A stretch of 64,000 bases of DNA. Origin: Coccinella septempunctata. Taxonomy: Eukaryota; Arthropoda; Insecta; Coleoptera; Coccinellidae. The DNA is taken from contig NC_058193.1 of assembly GCF_907165205.1 (NCBI RefSeq), positions 6,944,001 through 7,008,000 on the forward strand, in the 5' to 3' direction. The notes below the pieces were generated by a model, which did not search any database, was not told where the DNA came from, and saw only the letters and a list, made by a program, of their open reading frames with translations. Below are positions 40,634 to 50,884 of the stretch, piece by piece. The position numbers and the translations under genes were made by a program. Numbering within the stretch: the stretch's first letter is position 1; each line of letters starts with the position of its first letter.

Positions 40634-40760
40634 CAAAGGTCTTCCTGGTGTTGATGGTGTCGTCGAAGATGGTCAAAGGGCCCTTGGCCGTTGTCCAGCA
40701 CGGGGTAATTCTTCGGCTGCCTATTCCGTTCACCAGAACGTGATCACTCGAAAAGTGTCT
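40634..40760 (-). CDS. Candidate host exon with strong splice donor
   Basis: On the minus strand a GC-richer stretch reads QPKNYPVLDNGQGPFDHLRR and then HHQHQEDL, and ends at TTTG|GTAAGT, a strong donor (40633-40632). Codons favour G/C at third positions (CTG GAC AAC GGC), unlike the surrounding A/T-rich DNA. The acceptor is uncertain (TTTTTAG at about 40770 or AGGCAG at about 40715). The His-rich protein is not recognised. It could equally be a retained fragment carried by a transposon. Confidence 0.35.
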
Positions 40761-40849
40761 AAAAAGTGTCTTATCACTCGCAGAAGACGAACAATATAGT
40801 TTATAGGCAATATAAATTCTCGTTCCCAGAAATTTTACTTGCTGTGATC

Positions 40850-42180
40850 ATTTAGAGATTATTTTAGCTGCCTTCAATAGTGTACATCCTGACTTACAGT
40901 TCACGTATGAGCTAGAGATTGATGGACGCATCCCTTTTTGGATGTTTTACTGATTAGGCGTGAAGGTAGTTTGGTGATCGATCTGTATTCCAAGCCTACA
41001 GCTTCTAACCGTCTTCTCTATTTCAAGTCCTACCATGAGAGATCTTATAAAGTGGCTGTCGTTAAAAATATCAAACATAAGATTGTTAAACTTAGTCATC
41101 CCTCATTTCACAACATTAATTATCAAAAATACTCCCTAATATTACGAGCGAATGGTTATCCTAGAAATTTGGTTTCGACTATATTTTTTTCCAACAGCAG
41201 CGCAGACAATGTAAATGGTCAACCTAACAGTTCATTGGTTGGTTCGGTTGCTGGTGAAGTGAGATACTTTAAAATACCTTATGTAAAAGGTTTGTCAGAG
41301 AGTATTAAAAATATTATGAGACCGTTGGGCGTTGCAGTTGTCACTTACCCGTGTAATACTTTGAAAAAATTATTTTCAAAAGTTAAGGACAGCTCTCCTT
41401 TGGGAAAACAGTCCGGATTGGTCTATTGTGTTGGCTGTGGGGGTTGTAACTCTAAATATGTAGGACAGACTAAACAATATCTTGAGACTAGGATGAAACA
41501 GCACAATAATGACTGTGTCAATATGAGAGCCACAACCGGGCTCTCAGCTCATCATTGCGTTCAGAGTGGTCACCGTTTTGATTTGAACAACCCGCGTATA
41601 TTGTGTCGCGAAAATAATCTATCCAAGCGCCTTTTTAAAGAGATGGTTTTCATAAAAGTTACACCTAATACCGTCAATTTTAATACTGATTATGCATCTT
41701 TAAGTCAATGCTACTTGCATTGCATAAACAGGTTGTCAGACAACTGATAAGAGATTGTGTCTGGTTCACGATCTTTCAGTTTCAATTGTATGCTTGACAA
41801 ACCAAAGCATGTATATCATCGATGTTGCCTCCCTATACACTGTTGATTGTTTATTTTGATGTTCTTTTAAATAATGAAAAGTTTAACGAGGCTGAATTCA
41901 TCAGCTGTCAAGTGTTCTTAGGTAAATATCCTTTAGATATGTAGTAGAACAGTAATAAGGTCTATAATTTCTTTTTATTGATATTATTGTTGTTAATCTG
42001 TCTATTTATGTATACTTTGCCATGTTGTGTTTATTTAATTAACAAGTATTTTATTGTAATTTTTAGCCTGAAGAAGATGATAAAATTCATCGAAACGTCG
42101 CTTTAGAACAAAGAGTTTTATTGGTTCCTTTACCCAGAATTGTACAGCAAGTAATATAGTTTATTCCCGACAAAGGGGAT
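40850..42180 (+). mobile_element. Penelope-like element, 3' part
   Basis: The segment has the end of a Penelope-like reverse transcriptase fused to a GIY-YIG endonuclease (40866-41747), then a long 3' region containing CCTGAAGAAGATGATAAAATT and ATCGAAACGTCG at about 42066-42100, a signature of Penelope-like element ends. An inverted pair (TTACTTGCTGT near 40850 and ACAGCAAGTAA near 42150) brackets it. It is 5'-truncated within the RT thumb. Confidence 0.75.
40938..41747 (+). pseudogene. Penelope-like RT thumb and GIY-YIG endonuclease
   Basis: The 269-codon frame starts LLIRREGSLVIDLYSKPTAS and continues with YFKSYHERSYKVAVVKNIKH, the end of a Penelope-like RT. A Cys-rich motif (VYCVGCGGCNSKYVGQTKQY) leads into the GIY-YIG nuclease (YVGQTK, LETRMKQHNND, AHHCVQSGHRFD, KRLFKEMVFI). 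The core catalytic residues look present. A one-base loss in a T-run at about 40935 detaches upstream in-frame sequence (SVHPDLQFTYELEIDG). Most of the RT is absent, so it is inactive on its own. Confidence 0.75.
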
Positions 42181-42502
42181 GAAACCACTATGATTAGCGA
42201 TTAAAGCCGAAATTAATGAGACGAGGGCATAAGCTAATCTTATGTCGTATATATGCACACATAAGCTTAAAACTCAGGAATGGTTCTCATGTCATTTTCC
42301 ATGTGTTTTCCTGCGAGGATGAACAAATGCGCACTTGTATAAACTTGCGCCAAGGCGTCGATGATGCAATAAATATTCTAAATGAAACGAATCAAAATGA
42401 AACGTAAAAATTCATCAAATATTCTATAACCCTCAGGGATTCCGAACATAAAGGTATATTTTTTCGTTTATACCAGGAGTCCAGTCTTAAATTTGAACCG
42501 TT

Positions 42503-42700
42503 TTAGTAGGTATATGGAAGTTTTCCATGATAAGCTATTTCACAATCGACACAATCGTAACTTTCACGTAGAATTACGCCTTCTCCAGCAAGGGAATAAG
42601 GGATATGTTTTTTCAAATCGGCCATCCAGAAATATAGTTTGATATTTTCATTTTCAACAGTGTACCTGCTAGTATGTGATACTGTTGTACCTACACACAC
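42503..42700 (-). CDS. Candidate terminal exon or gene fragment
   Basis: From an acceptor-like ACTAGCAG at about 42670 the minus strand is open to a stop at 42503 and encodes YTVENENIKLYFWMADLKKH, then SLAGEGVILRESYDCVDCEI and AYHGKLPYTY. Amino-acid usage looks protein-like, but no family is recognised and no partner exon was found. A decayed element is an equal alternative. Confidence 0.3.
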   Translation of the reverse strand: MCVGTTVSHTSRYTVENENIKLYFWMADLKKHIPYSLAGEGVILRESYDCVDCEIAYHGKLPYTY

Positions 42701-42719
42701 CCTTTTGATATTTACTTCT

Positions 42720-43150
42720 CTACCTATTGATCAATAGTTGAAAACTATTAAAATTGAGTCATTTCATAAGTGAGTAAAATTGGTAGTATCGTTCGTTACG
42801 ACTTCAATGTATCGAATGTTAACAAGTCCATTTGAAAATGCATAATTCCATAGGTAAACATAAAAAAGTCAACTAAAAATGTTCTTCATAGCCTGAAGGG
42901 GAAAAAAATAAACTAGGATATATAAAATATTTTCAAACATTCGAATTCAAAAATACAGAACACAAATCTCCCTTTGTCCTGTGAATGAGGTTGAAGGTTG
43001 AAGGAAATCTACTTTTTTCCAGCGTCATCTATTAACTGTATATTGAAAGAAACACCCATTAATTCACCTCAGGTTTCGACTCGTAGTATGGAAGTTTCCA
43101 ATCTACATAACTCTAATCTATGATTGGAAAAACTTTACCTCATGAATCGA
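42720..43150. other. No recognisable gene
   Basis: A/T-rich sequence lacking coding, repeat or terminus signals that I can support. Confidence 0.35.
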
Positions 43151-43152
43151 CT

Positions 43153-43865
43153 GCGATGAAGAATATGAAGATATCAAAAATTGATTCATTATAAACGAAA
43201 TCGAAATTGTCATCCCTCGTGAGAAGAGGACTCTTCTGCATAAGAATATTTAACCAATAAAACTACATGGTTCAGAAGTGGATATTCTTGAAGAATTTTG
43301 TTGGCATAACATAATATATGGTTCATAACGGTTCTCAGTTGCAGCAGCGTATATAGCTAATATTTTCGGGGGGGTCCAAGACGCTAACCCCATTGAATGG
43401 TAAGGTTAGATGAAATTTTTTAATTAGGATTGAGATTCGAAGGATGATTTTGCTCCTAGTCTCCATGTAGATAATATTCATTTCGGAAGGGGTCCGGGTC
43501 CCTTGGCTCCTCCCATTATGTACGCCTCTGCTCAGCTGAGAGAGAATCTACTCTAATACCTAAGTGATAAAATAAATCTGAGATTGCTACCTTTTGTTGT
43601 CTTGATGTGTACTACTCCTCATTGCGAATGTATATAATTTTGAAGAAAACAGTAAACCAACTAGTATACCTGTTTTCAATGAACAATGATAAACAAACGT
43701 AGGTACAATTTTTTTATCAGTGATTTCTTTTGAATTTCATTGATTTCGTCATTTATTATGAATGAATGAAGCTGATAACATAGTACCCCTTATAATATGC
43801 CTTGTAGTTTATTGCATACCTATAATTCAGAAAATTCATATTCAATATAGATTTGAAGAAACGTA
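43153..43865 (+). repeat. Dispersed repeat, copy 2, with internal insertion
   Basis: It aligns with 39014-39600. The conserved frame is broken by a TAA after HKNI but otherwise matches (PIKLHGSEVDILEEFCWHNI). Relative to copy 1, about 190 extra bases sit at about 43343-43535. That insert starts GCAGCAGCGTATATAGC and ends CGCCTCTGCTCAG, so its ends are roughly inverted (GCAG-GCGTA-ATA), consistent with a small non-autonomous DNA element. Confidence 0.5.
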
Positions 43866-44656
43866 TTTCTTCTTCTTCTTCCTTTTATTATGTCCACGGC
43901 TGATTAGGCCATTCAGACAAATTTCTACATCAGCCGAATGCGCCTGCTACTAAGCAGATCTTGGTAATTCCAATACTCAATCGGATTTTATATATTCATT
44001 TTTATAGAGAACTGTTTTTTTTTGTGGTCTGAATTTTAATAGAGGTAGCGATGGTAAAAAATGAAGGACTGTAACATAAGGGAAAAAAATTTTCAAGAAG
44101 GCAAATAAAGTTAACTTGCTATTCCGTTTTTATAAGTTAATGTTTGAACATGAAAGAAAACCAATCAAATATACATACATAGCCTAGAAAATTTAGCAAA
44201 AGAAAATACGTAGTTGGTGTATATGTCAACAATTAACTTGAGGCACATTAAATACCTGCATGTATGAGGAGACTATAGAAAAGGAGACAATCCTAGTATG
44301 CAAGGTTCATCAACATAAGTCCAGCATGTTCTCTTGTTAAAGTTTTTCAGTGATCTTTTCTCATTGTTAAAATGATGCAGTTCTTTTGGTCCTTGTTCTT
44401 CTTATGCTCAACAGATAAATAGAAAATTTTATCCAATTAATTTCTTGTTTTAGTTATATTGTTCCCGAATAAAGGGTTTAATTCCAGGTACTGCAGGAAA
44501 ACACTATCCTATAATGGCTTACTGTTATTGGAACTTCCAAAAGAAGTGTCTCAACTAGAAGTTTAGTAGGAAAGTACCATTAATGAACTTTGTAGAAGAA
44601 ATAAAATGGTGCAGTCATCTTTTAAATCAATATGGATATGTTGAGTAGAAAAAAAT
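43866..44656. other. CTT microsatellite and unrecognised sequence
   Basis: A (CTT)n run at 43866-43881 is followed by CCTTTTATTATGTCC, a layout similar to the RTE 3' ends at 28880 and 48203, so a LINE 3' scrap is possible. The remainder to 44656 shows nothing I can identify. Confidence 0.3.
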
Positions 44657-44856
44657 TCATTCATTCATTGCTGTTTCCCGTTACCGGGAATAAATCTACA
44701 AAAAGACCAAAAAAAAAAAGATGAAAGCATCGAACAGACTTGCAATTGCTTAGGGCTAATTGCGATTGTGTGCCCTCCTGTGACTGAAGATACCCAACCG
44801 TGACCTGCAGATCCTTCCACACTCAGGGCATGGATAGTCACCAACCAGGTCCATGA

Positions 44857-45135
44857 CTAGTCCAACGCTAGTTGTTCCCAGTTATGATTGGCATTAACTG
44901 ATTTCAGGGATTGATGTAGTATATCCTTAAACCGCTTATACTGGCCTCCTGGTCTTCGGGCTCCCTCTGTGAATTCGCCATACAGAGCTATTTTGGGGAG
45001 TCTTGTGTCTTGCATCCTCAGAATGTGGCCGCTCCATCTGAGTCGGGCCCTCGTTACTTGAGTCTCACTTGTTGTACAACTCGCACGTTGCAAGACTTCT
45101 GCATTCGAAACTTTGTGGAACCATCGGATGTGCAT
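44857..45135 (-). pseudogene. LINE copy C C-terminal domain
   Basis: The open frame reads RWFHKVSNAEVLQRASCTTS, then RLRWSGHILRMQDTRLPKIA and GEFTEGARRPGGQYKRFKDI. It is the RNase-H-less tail common in this LINE group, with the (R/Q)LRW-GH--RM motif. It is the best-preserved part of the copy. Confidence 0.6.
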
Positions 45136-45525
45136 TAACTGTTTTAGATGACGTTGTTGCGTTTGTTCAAGCTGTAATATGTCGCCTGTGGGGCGTCCAG
45201 CTTTCGCTTCCGTAAAGAAGCGTTGGGAGGACGGCTGCTTTGTAAACAGCTGTCTTGGTGTTCAGATTGAGGTCGTGATTTTGAAACATTCTGACCTTTA
45301 GCTTCCAGAATGTCCGTGATGCCGAATTGATACGTCTAGGTGTCTAGGTTAGCCCTAATATTTATGAAGCTTCCCAAGTATTTGAACTGCTCGACCTGTT
45401 CTGGAGTTTCATTCTCCAGGTTGATATGTGTTTGAAGGCGTTCTGGTGGACAAACAGGATTTTGGTTTTGTCGATATTGAGTCTGAGGCCTTAAGCTTCG
45501 TATATATGTTTATAGGTACCCAGCA

Positions 45526-45849
45526 TTATCTGTAGATCCTCTGAGCTGCTAGTCCACAGGCGTCTGCATATTGAAGTTCCGTAATAAACTTTGAACGGGT
45601 TTTTGCTCTGAGACGCTTCAAGTTAAATAGGCCTCCATCAAATCTGAATCTTATTCCAACACCTCTTACAGGCATACTCATGTCAGCAATTATCGAGACA
45701 GCTATGGCGAAAATATTGAACAGTAAAGGCGCTAACACGCAGCCTTGTTTTATTCCAAAGTTGGTTAAGAAATGGTCTGTTGTAGATTCTAGCGGTGTTG
45801 TTGGTATGAAGGCTTTTAAACACTGCTTAGAATTTTTCGGGTACTCCAA
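45526..45849 (-). pseudogene. LINE copy C reverse transcriptase palm
   Basis: This frame holds FGIKQGCVLAPLLFNIFAIA, a variable domain (GVGIRFRFDGGLFNLKRLRA) and the altered active site ELQYADACGL. Loss of the second catalytic Asp means it cannot polymerise DNA even if translated. Confidence 0.65.
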
Positions 45850-47045
45850 GACGTCCCATGATTTTCCACAGCACTCTCCGATTCACCTAGTCGAAGGCCT
45901 TACTTAAATCGATGTAGGCTGTATAGATCCTTGATTGTTGTTCACGGGCCTTCTCTTGCAGCTGTCGCGGTGTGAAAATTAGGTCCACCGTACCTCGATT
46001 TGAAAGCCGCACTGGGATTCAAGTAAAATCTTTTTTAAGGGTGGAATCAGACGATTAGCCATAATCTTCTAGAGAATTTCACCGGCCACGCTAAGCAACG
46101 ATATGCCTCTGTAATTCTTGCAATTTGACGTATCGCCTTTGTTCTTATAGAGGTTGATAACTAAAGCGTCTCTTAAGTCTTGAGGCACATCTCCTTGTTC
46201 CCAGGTTTTGCGGAATAGTGCTAGAGACTATTGACAATGTCTTCATCCAGGGCTTTGAATACCTCCGCTGGAATGCCGTCTCATTCATAATTTTTATCGC
46301 ACATGATTTCCGACATTGAGATTTCGTCATCAAGTAATGTTATCGGACTATACGCGGAGAGCAGGTCTGAAATGGATAAATCCGAGTCGTTGTTTTGATT
46401 CAAGACCTGCGAGTAATGCTCCTTCCATCTTTCGAGAATATTCCTATCATCAGTTAGTATAGCTTCATGAGCATGAGGAAAGTTAGCTTTTCTGCTTGGA
46501 CCATAAACAAATTTAATAGCTTCGAAAAAACGCCTGTAGTCGTGGTTATCGGCGTAAGCTTGTATTTCCCTAGCGTTTTCTTTCCACCAGCTATCCTTGA
46601 TTTTTCTTATTTCTTGACGGACCTCGCGTTTTATGTTTATAAAACTTTTTTTGCTGCAGCATCGCTAGGCTTGTTAATTTCGGTTGTTGAAATGATTTTG
46701 TCAAAGAAGAATAGTGGACTCTATGACAAGATAATTGAGTTGGAGATGGTATAAAACAGGGCCGTCGCTAGGGGGTAGGCAGCCGCCTAGGGCGCTAGGA
46801 TTTAGGGGCGGCATTTAAGCTTAGACAAGAGAAAAATCAACTTATGTACCGAATGAAAATAAATGCAGTTCAGTCAGCAACAATAGGAATACCGAGAAAT
46901 TTATCTAGGCGCGGACTCACTGGTGAACGCAATATGCAGGGGCAATAAAAAAACCATCAAAGGTGCCGAATTCGCATTCTTCTCATAAATATCCCAGACA
47001 GCCTGTACGGTCCGCACTGTAGTGGCCACTTCCCTTTTTTAAGAG

Positions 47046-47505
47046 TTACGAGGATGGATTGATAAGTACCCGTGTTTGGTAACAGAGGGAACTGTGGGTA
47101 AAAAATCTGTACACTATCTTTTAGTACCATCCTTCAAACGACATCTGTCAAAATTTCGCACCAATTCATCGAGTGGTTTTGATTTACCGACATTTCATAG
47201 TTAACAACTTCGTGATATTTTGAAAAATGGATAAAAAGCAATATCGTTCAGTGATCCGATTCCTTTATTTGGAAGGGAAAGCGTGCGAGGAAATCAAAGA
47301 TCGGTTGGTAGCTGTTTACGAGGACCGTGCACCTTCGATGATGACCATCAGATATTGGTTTAATGAATTCAAACGGGGCCGAACATCAGTGTTCGACGAG
47401 GACCGCTGAGGACGTCCGAAAGAGGTGACTACGGAGGATATGGTAGTTAAAATCCATGATATCCTGTTTGCCTATCGCCGAGTGAAGTTTTCGGCTTCGC
47501 TTTGA
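47046..47505 (+). mobile_element. Mariner fragment with transposase N-terminus
   Basis: A mariner-type leader of about 180 bases precedes the start codon at 47227. The sequence stops being mariner-like at about 47505, so the DDE region and right end are missing. It lies inside the hAT-like copy, showing it arrived later. Confidence 0.65.
47227..47490 (+). pseudogene. Mariner transposase, N-terminal HTH region
   Basis: From ATG the frame reads MDKKQYRSVIRFLYLEGKAC, then DRAPSMMTIRYWFNEFKRGR and TSVFDEDR. After a TGA at 47407 (replacing a Pro or Arg codon) it continues in the same frame GRPKEVTTEDMVVKIHDIL. This is the paired helix-turn-helix DNA-binding part of mariner transposases, with the conserved WFNEFKRGR linker. 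The catalytic domain is deleted. Confidence 0.8.
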
Positions 47506-47650
47506 TAAATATGGCCGACTACTGTTGGGTTTTTGGGGCGGCTTCTTTCACATTTCGGACATGATTTTCATTTTCAATTCTCCAATCAGAATTCAGAAAG
47601 TTGATTCCGGGGTGGAGTGTGAAAGACTCCAGTAAGTATTTTATTTCCAT

Positions 47651-48200
47651 ATGAATATTCAGTATTCGTACGAAAAGAAAGGAAAAGTTCAGAGTTCATT
47701 CCTCAATCAATCAATCAATCAATTATATCATTTATTGCTTGTGCAAAATAAGTTATCATTTTTGACTATAATAGATCTTTTCAAAATTTCTCAATTTGCA
47801 GATATGTGTTAAAAAGAGGACGATTCATTGCTAATCTATTATGTATGATTATGTATAATGCCTGTAAAAGCAATTTTCCTCTAACAAAAATAAAATACGA
47901 CATTTGAGCATAAACGGATGGAATCAAAAAATCTAGCATACCGTTGTAAAGTCGCTGTGATACCTATCTATTGTAGCCTTCTTATTGGTAGATCCCCAAA
48001 AAAATGTGATTTCTTCAACTCCCAACACTTATTATAAGTATTTTTTTCCTCATTCTCATACAGCTTAAAAATTTTCGAAGAAAGAGCTATATGAGTTTAT
48101 ATGAAAAACCCCTCCAATTTCCGCAGAGGAATCACCTCTTAAAAAATTTCGCAAACTATTTGTTACCAATATATATTATTCACCTTTTATCAATACTAAA
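47651..48200. other. No recognisable gene
   Basis: A/T-rich sequence with a CAAT microsatellite (about 47703-47720) and no supported feature. Confidence 0.35.
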
Positions 48201-48271
48201 AGTCTTCTTCTTCTTCTTCCTTTTCATTATAGGCATTTTTGCCTGTTCCTTCTTCGTAACTTGTCCGGTGT

Positions 48272-48982
48272 TCAGTTGGCAGTCAGGTTATCCCTCCACC
48301 TTTTCCGCGGTCTTCCTATACTTCTCCTTCCAGTTGGTGATTTATCACGTGCAATTCTGACCATTCTCTCATGACCCATTCGGTCTATGTGTGCATTCCA
48401 CTCGTGCTTTCTCCCCAGGATCCATTCATTCACCTCTTCCACCCCGCACATTTTCCTGATGTTGTCACTGCGCTCTCTATCTAATAGCGTTTTTCCAGCT
48501 ATTTTCCTTAGGATTTTCCTTTCACATGTTTCCAACAACCTCTTAGTTTCTGTTGTGTCTGGTCGTGTTTCTGCTGTGTACGTCATTATTGGTCTTATGG
48601 TAGCTTTGTAGATTCTTGCCTTTGTCTCGGTTCGCAAGTGTTCGTTACTCCATATGGTGTCGTTCATGAATCCAGCTGTTCTCATTGCCTTATTTACCTG
48701 TTGTCTCACCTCGGACTCTACATCCCCGAAACCACAAAGCTCTATTCCCAAGTATCTGAACGTCATCTCTTGCTGCATGTTTTGGTCATCGACGACGAGT
48801 TTACATCTGAGAGGATATTTGGATGTAGTCAAACATTTTGTTTTTGTGACAGATATAACCATATTCAGGGATTTTGCTATGGAATTGAAGAGATATAGAA
48901 GCCTCTGCAGGTCGTCCTCGTTTTCTGCAATCAGCACTGCGTCGTCAGCGTAGCAAAGAATCGAAATATTTATATTGCCCAT
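48272..48982 (-). pseudogene. RTE copy B RT active site and C-terminal domain
   Basis: The 236-codon frame starts at SILCYADDAVLIAENEDDLQ (active site), continues through FRYLGIELCGFGDVESEVRQ and TKARIYKATIRPIMTYTAET to LRKIAGKTLLDRERSDNIRK and GRRSIGRPRKRWRDN. It is longer and cleaner than copy A here. It is separated from the RT fingers by a single frameshift near 48975. Confidence 0.75.
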
Positions 48983-49590
48983 TTTATAACCCCTGAGAAG
49001 CCGAACTTTTTTTTTATTTCATCCATGATCAGGTTGAAAAGCAATGGGCTCAAAGAGTCACCCTGTCGAATTCCTTTCTCCACCGATATAGGTCTGGTGA
49101 GTTCTCCATCGATTTTAGCCTGAATTTTGTTGGAGCTATATATATCTTCAATTACTTTAATTAAGTTGTGCGGTATCTGTCTTTTGTAGAGTAGGTGTAC
49201 GACATCTTGTATTTGAATTCGATCAAATGCTTTCTGAAGATCTACGAAGCACATATATGCAGGCCGGTTATATTCATTAGATTTCTCAACGATCTGTCTC
49301 ATAACAAATACTGCATCATTACATGATCTCCCTGATCTGAACCCTTGTTGCTCATCGGATAGGGAAATGATATTGTTAATCTTGTTGGTGATTATTTTAG
49401 TTATTAATTTTAATGTCGTACTGAGTAGATTTATACCCCTGTAGTTCTCTGGTTTTTTCTTGTCTCCCTTTTTAAACATGAGGATGGCGATACTTGTTCG
49501 CCATTGGTTCGGTATTCTGTGGTAGTAGAAGATGGCCTTAGTCAGCAAGGTCAACTGTTTAACCAGATGCTGCCCCCCATACTTGAGCAA
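48970..49590 (-). pseudogene. RTE copy B reverse transcriptase fingers and palm
   Basis: Motifs are LKYGGQHLVKQLTLLTKAIF, NYRGINLLSTTLKLITKI, SDEQQGFRSGRSCNDAVFVM, CFVDLQKAFDRIQ and KGIRQGDSLSPLLFNLIMDE. The frame ends just before the YADD box, which is in the next frame. All RT blocks are present across the two frames. Confidence 0.75.
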
Positions 49591-49735
49591 TTCATTTGGG
49601 ATGCCGTCTAGTCCGGGGATTTTTCTATTCCTCAGCTGTCGAAGTGCCAGTTCAACGTCTGCAGTCTCTACTTCTATATTGTCATTGGTAACTATTGCTG
49701 GTGCGTTGTTGCGTTCGATGGTATCTTCTTCTTTT

Positions 49736-50577
49736 TTATAGAATGTTTATCCAGTATTTGGTCCAGGTCTCCCTTGATATGTGCTTAGGCTCAATTAATT
49801 CATTTATTTCTTTTCTCTGGGATCTTATCAATCGCCACATCTGTTTTTGCAGTCCATAAAAGTCGCTTTCCATTCTTTTGGAGAACTTTTCCCAGTGGCT
49901 GGTTTTAGCTGATCTTATGAGCGAATTTGTTTCGTTACGGATTGTTTTGTACTGTTCATATGATTCTGGGGTTCTCTGTGCTCGATATTTCAGATACGCT
50001 GGCTTTTTTTCACTGCACTTCTTTTTTATTTCGTTGGTAAACCAGGGGGTTCTATTAATTCCCTTGTCCATATTTATTATGCGCTTGCCAAGTACCTCGT
50101 TCGCAGCTTCTTCGATGTTGGTCTTCAACTTTTGCCAGTAAACATCGACATCTTCTCTCGAATCTATTGGGTTTGTTTCTATTTTTTCCTGTAGTCTTCG
50201 GTGGTATAAATCTTTTGTGGAGTCGTGCCATAGGGATTCTACGTTCAGTTTTTGTTCTTTTCCGTTCGTTTTGTTGTTTCTTTTTAGGGGTAACCTTAGT
50301 TTAATTTTTCCCATCAGTAGCCTGTGATCACTATTGACATTAGCTGAATTTAAAGTTCTGACGTCTCGTACTTGAGCAGGATGTATATGCCTGTTGCTCA
50401 ATATATAGTCAATGGTCGATCTTTGCCCTCTTGAATCTTCAAACGTGTACTTATGTTGGGCTTTATGATGAAACAAGGTGTTGTTTATTCTTAACTCGCT
50501 CAATGCGCACAAATTTATCAGGAGTTCTCCATTACTATTATTTATCACGTCCTCATTAAATCGCTGTTTTATTCCTG
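49736..50577 (-). pseudogene. RTE copy B endonuclease end and linker
   Basis: It begins IKQRFNEDVINNSNGELLIN right at the Harbinger edge, then QHKYTFEDSRGQRSTIDYIL, NVNSDHRLLMGKI (catalytic SDH) and a basic linker with NRTPWFTNEIKKKCSEKKPA and YLKYRAQR. The longer open frame running on into the Harbinger sequence up to 51094 is an artefact of reading through the insertion. Confidence 0.72.
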
Positions 50578-50884
50578 GGTCCCGATTCTCGAATGTGTAG
50601 GAATTAGATCCTATAGGAACTTGATCCCATGGTTTCAGTTCCCATAGGAAATCATAATTTGACGTGACACCTATTCTCGAATCCAATGGAATAGTTTTTC
50701 CTAGATGATTGACGGAATGGAGTTTGTCGATGATAGTGTCCCGTGCTTTAACGAATGCACCAATAAAAAAGATGTAAATTATGTTGGTAGAATGTTTTGT
50801 GGTAATCAATTTCCAATTTTGTGGTTTTTTCGTGTCAAAAATAATCTTTAAATTTGTGCCTAATTTCAAATTCGCGATTAAATA

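Larger units (their letters stand above)
44657..46755 (-). mobile_element. Decayed LINE (reverse transcriptase region), copy C
   Basis: The minus strand begins, with many frame breaks, at an EVRQEIRKIKDSWWKENARE linker (about 46640-46580). It passes through KNYRGISLLSVAGEIL and GIKQGCVLAPLLFNIFAIAV to a thumb and tail (45135-44857: IRWFHKVSNAEVLQRASC, RLRWSGHILRMQDTRLPKIA). It ends at a CATT repeat near 44657. The active-site box is ELQYADACGLAAQ, with the second Asp of YADD changed to Ala. No endonuclease is visible. The clade is uncertain, possibly RTE-related. Confidence 0.65.
46757..47650 (+). mobile_element. hAT-like fragment, copy 2, interrupted by mariner
   Basis: It begins CAGGGCCGTCGCTAGGGGGT with GGCGGCA-rich subterminal sequence and parallels the copy at 9685 through AATACCGA, CTCATAAATA and CCCTTTTTT-AGAGTTACGA. 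At about 47046 the alignment breaks for the mariner fragment and resumes at about 47510 (GGCGGCTTC, AATTCAGAAAG, TTGATTCCGG). No transposase remains. Confidence 0.45.

Noticed and set aside
40530..40733. The 67-codon minus-strand frame reading ITPCWTTAKGPLTIF
   Set aside because: The neighbouring frame fits the strong donor and shows G/C-ending codons, so this frame is more likely the shadow.
42216..42407. Plus-strand 63-codon frame as a gene
   Set aside because: Composition is protein-like, but there is no splice site, family match or partner exon.
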